DNA of 64,000 bases from Niastella populi (GTDB taxonomy: Bacteria > Bacteroidota > Bacteroidia > Chitinophagales > Chitinophagaceae). The stretch covers positions 372,001 through 436,000 of the forward strand of contig NZ_LWBP01000001.1 in NCBI RefSeq assembly GCF_002078015.1, read 5' to 3'. Made by a program: the position numbers and the translations under genes. Below, in pieces: positions 61,773 through 64,000 of this stretch. Below the pieces are notes generated by a model. The model was given only the letters and a program-made list of their open reading frames with translations. It searched no databases and was not told the DNA's origin. The first letter of the stretch is position 1. The number at the start of each line of letters is the position of its first letter.

Positions 61773-62183
61773 ATGAAACGTACAGCTACTGCCGTTTGGA
61801 ACGGCTCAGGAAAAGAAGGTAATGGACATTTGACCTCACAAAGCACTACATTGAACAAAACGCAGTATTCGTACAAGTCACGGTTTGAAGAAGGTGTTGG
61901 AACCAACCCCGAAGAGTTGATCGCTGCCGCACATGCCGGTTGTTTTGCCATGAAGCTGAGCTTTGTATTGGGTGGCGCTGGTTTTACACCCGATTCACTG
62001 GATGTAACTTCTACCGTTACCCTCGATAATGGTGCTATCACCAATTCGCACCTGGTGCTGAAGGCAAGCGTTCCCGGCATCAGCGCTGAAAAATTTAAAG
62101 AGTGCGCCGATGATGCCAAGGCTAACTGTCCGGTTAGTAAAGTACTGAACGCAGAGATCACTTTGGAAGCATCTCTGGTATAA
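61773..62183 (+). CDS. osmC: OsmC-family peroxiredoxin
   Basis: A 136-residue organic hydroperoxide reductase. The reactive pair is Cys57 in AAHAGCFAMKLSF and Cys119 in NCPVSKVLNA, and SRFEEGVGTNPEELIAA is typical of OsmC. It defends against peroxides from lipids. The short divergent gap with csaA suggests shared control, but no regulator site is obvious. Confidence 0.93.
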   Translation: MKRTATAVWNGSGKEGNGHLTSQSTTLNKTQYSYKSRFEEGVGTNPEELIAAAHAGCFAMKLSFVLGGAGFTPDSLDVTSTVTLDNGAITNSHLVLKASVPGISAEKFKECADDAKANCPVSKVLNAEITLEASLV

Positions 62184-62224
62184 AGCGTTAACCGTATATA
62201 ACAATGATCTGTGATGTAAGAATA

Positions 62225-62317
62225 TGAGATTTCGGGATTTCGCGATTTAGGGATTTTGAGATTTGTCGTAAGACTTAATTCAAAAGAAATCTCAAAATCG
62301 CGAAATCTCAAAATCAG
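62225..62317. repeat. Complementary word-repeat pair (GGATTTTGAGATTTC family)
   Basis: The left arm 62225-62265 (GAGATTTCGGGATTTCGCG) and right arm 62285-62317 (GAAATCTCAAAATCGCGAAA) can fold into a long imperfect hairpin between osmC and the oxidoreductase. It is the clearest such pair. Confidence 0.7.
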
Positions 62318-62402
62318 CAATTGTCGTCCTGCCTTCCCTTCGCGATCTTAAGAACCGAATGTTTCCTTTTCTCCTTAGCCTTTGCAAAAAATGCGATAAG
62401 AT

Positions 62403-63818
62403 ATGTCCTCAAACAAACGAACCCGGCGCAGCTTTATCAAAAATGCCTCACTGGCCGCCGGCAGTTTCTTCATTGTGCCACGCCATGTATTAGGCCGGGG
62501 CTATATTGCCCCCAGCGATAAACTCAATATCGCCGGCATAGGCGCCGGTGGCAAGGCCGAAGTGAATTTGCCCTACGCTTATAACAATGGCGCAGAGAAC
62601 ATAACCGCACTTTGCGATGTTGACGACCGTATGGCGGTGAATGCCCGCAAAAAATGGCCGCAGGCGCCTTATTACCGCGACTACCGCGAAATGCTCGATA
62701 AAGAACATAAAAATATCGACGCCGTAATTATTACCACTCCCGATCACATGCATGCCGTACAGGCCCTTGCAGCCATGCAGCTGGGCAAACATGTGTATGT
62801 TGAGAAACCACTAACGCACGACATTTACGAGGCCCGCATATTAACGCAGGCCGCACAACAGTATAAAGTGGTTACGCAAATGGGTAACCAGGGCAGCAGC
62901 GGTGATGACACCCGCATCGTGGAGACCTGGATCCAGGCAGGGGTGATCGGCAACGTACATACAGTGCATGTATGGACGAACCGCCCCGTTTGGCCGCAAG
63001 GCGTTCCAACGCCCACCGGTAAATTCGATATTCCGAAAGAAGTTGACTGGGACCTGTGGCTGGGCACTGCACCCTTCCGCGATTTCAATCCTGCTTATTT
63101 GCCCGCCACCTGGCGCGGCTGGGTCGATTTTGGTGCCGGCGCCCTCGGCGATATGGGCTGCCATTTTATTGACGTGCCGTTCAGGGCGCTGAAACTGGGA
63201 TACCCGGTATCGGTAGCCTGCAGTGTGGGTTCGGTATACACGGGTTTTTTCAGAGAAGCAATTTATAACGACAGCTATCCGCCTTCATCGAAGATCAATA
63301 TCCATTTTCCGGCCCGCGGGGAAAAAATGCCGCCGGTAGAGCTGATCTGGTACGATGGCGGTATACAACCCGATCGCCCCGCAGAGTTATTGCCCGACGA
63401 ACCTTTTGCCGGGCCAGACGGCGGTATCCTGTTTGAAGGAACAAAAGGCAAACTGCTGGCCGGGTTGTTTGGCCGCAATCCTACCTTGCTGCCGACACAA
63501 AAAATGAAAGAAGTAAAACTGCCCAAATCAAAATTTCCGTTTGTTGATAATGGAACAGAAGGTCACCAGACGCAATGGGTGCAGGCCTGCAAAAAAGGTT
63601 TCGGAACTTATACCAGTTCTTCCTTCGATGTGGCCGGACCGCTTACTGAAACCGTACTGATGGGCAACCTGGCAGTTAGAAGTTATAATATTAAAGAAGG
63701 AAACAATTTCCCCGGCCGTAAAAAGCTCCTGTGGGATGGTGCCAATATGCGCATCACCAATTTTGAAGCGGCGAATGCGTTTGTGAAGCGGGAGTACCGG
63801 CAGGGGTATAAGTTATAG
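62403..63818 (+). CDS. Tat-exported Gfo/Idh/MocA-family oxidoreductase
   Basis: 471 residues. The N-terminus SNKRTRRSFIKNASLAAGSF is a twin-arginine signal. The Rossmann fold follows with GIGAGGKAEVNL, then TPDHMHAVQALAAMQLGKHV and VEKPLTHD, the family box with the catalytic Lys. The middle and C-terminal parts (about 170-440) form the dimer beta-sheet. It is an NAD(P)-type sugar or inositol oxidoreductase exported folded, as often found in Bacteroidota; the substrate is not known. Confidence 0.92.
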   Translation: MSSNKRTRRSFIKNASLAAGSFFIVPRHVLGRGYIAPSDKLNIAGIGAGGKAEVNLPYAYNNGAENITALCDVDDRMAVNARKKWPQAPYYRDYREMLDKEHKNIDAVIITTPDHMHAVQALAAMQLGKHVYVEKPLTHDIYEARILTQAAQQYKVVTQMGNQGSSGDDTRIVETWIQAGVIGNVHTVHVWTNRPVWPQGVPTPTGKFDIPKEVDWDLWLGTAPFRDFNPAYLPATWRGWVDFGAGALGDMGCHFIDVPFRALKLGYPVSVACSVGSVYTGFFREAIYNDSYPPSSKINIHFPARGEKMPPVELIWYDGGIQPDRPAELLPDEPFAGPDGGILFEGTKGKLLAGLFGRNPTLLPTQKMKEVKLPKSKFPFVDNGTEGHQTQWVQACKKGFGTYTSSSFDVAGPLTETVLMGNLAVRSYNIKEGNNFPGRKKLLWDGANMRITNFEAANAFVKREYRQGYKL

Positions 63819-64000
63819 TTCTCAGTTCTCAGTTCACAGTTCACAGTTCACAGGTCTCGGTTATTCAGTTATTCAGTTATTCAGTTATTCAGTTTGTGAG
63901 TTGCCGGTTACCAGATACCTGTTTCCGGAAATGAGATCAGGCCCTTCGGGCTCCAATAACTTCGTCGCTTGTCGCCCTTCGGGCTCCAATAACTGAATAA
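63819..64000. repeat. Word repeats and a duplicated GC-rich unit at the window end
   Basis: CAGTTCACAGTTCACAG words and four TTATTCAG copies (about 63861-63892) face AATAACTGAATAA at the edge. GCCCTTCGGGCTCC appears at 63941 and 63974, each with its own CCC-TTC-GGG hairpin. The element is cut by the window end. Confidence 0.55.

Noticed and set aside
63861-63892. Tandem TTATTCAG copies resembling a CRISPR or VNTR
   Set aside because: Units are 8 bp with no unique spacers; they belong to the word-repeat class.

Overview
The window looks like a chromosome segment of a Bacteroidota bacterium, most likely family Chitinophagaceae (a Niastella/Chitinophaga-like organism). The reasons are the Bacteroidota-type -7 promoter element (TAnnTTTG) in front of several genes, few Shine-Dalgarno sequences, a TonB-dependent receptor with a carboxypeptidase-regulatory-like N-terminus, a type IX secretion plug protein (DUF5103), a DUF6089 outer-membrane protein, a long N-terminally extended signal peptidase I, and LytTR-type two-component genes. 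The species call is inference. I saw no insertion sequences, prophage, CRISPR array, tRNA or rRNA.

Layout. 1-9.1 kb: the 5' part of purC, a large TonB-dependent receptor, then a five-gene minus-strand operon of two coiled-coil proteins, a membrane-anchored substrate-binding protein fused to an OmpA peptidoglycan-binding domain, and a NitT/TauT-like ABC permease and ATPase. This operon is the best candidate here for an undescribed system. 9.4-23.3 kb: metabolic and envelope genes (CCG-type Fe-S protein, S10 peptidase, HxlR regulator, FabF-like synthase, UbiD decarboxylase, FtsX-like permease, T9SS plug protein), the SRP RNA, and a transaldolase. 23.8-33.6 kb: smc, ferritin, a BNR-propeller protein, a rhodanese-thioredoxin fusion, and a long AT-rich gap with an orphan minus-strand terminator. 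34.3-41.6 kb: a non-homologous end-joining locus (Ku, a four-helix-bundle-like protein, LigD) and a histone-H1-like DUF3175 protein. 41.7-53.9 kb: thiolase, ssb, an acyltransferase-kinase-regulator operon, pdhB, an AAA+ response regulator and a MerR regulator. 54-64 kb: signal peptidase I, cytidine deaminase, a SUFU-domain protein, a redox pair, macro-domain and MGMT repair genes, CsaA, OsmC and a Tat-exported Gfo/Idh oxidoreductase.

The most striking non-coding feature is a set of word repeats. Many gaps hold short (8-14 bp) near-tandem words such as GTTTATGGTTTGTGG, AAATCTCAAAATC or AGTTAACCAGTTAACT. Often one arm on the + strand is followed 20-150 bp later by an arm with the complementary words, so the gap could fold into a long imperfect hairpin. 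Each gap mostly has its own word. Several repeats run into stop codons, and one lies in frame inside a reductase gene. Ordinary perfect-stem intrinsic terminators also occur, mostly between convergent genes.

Starts were moved to internal Met codons where the upstream extension overlapped a neighbour or did not look like the family; each case is stated.
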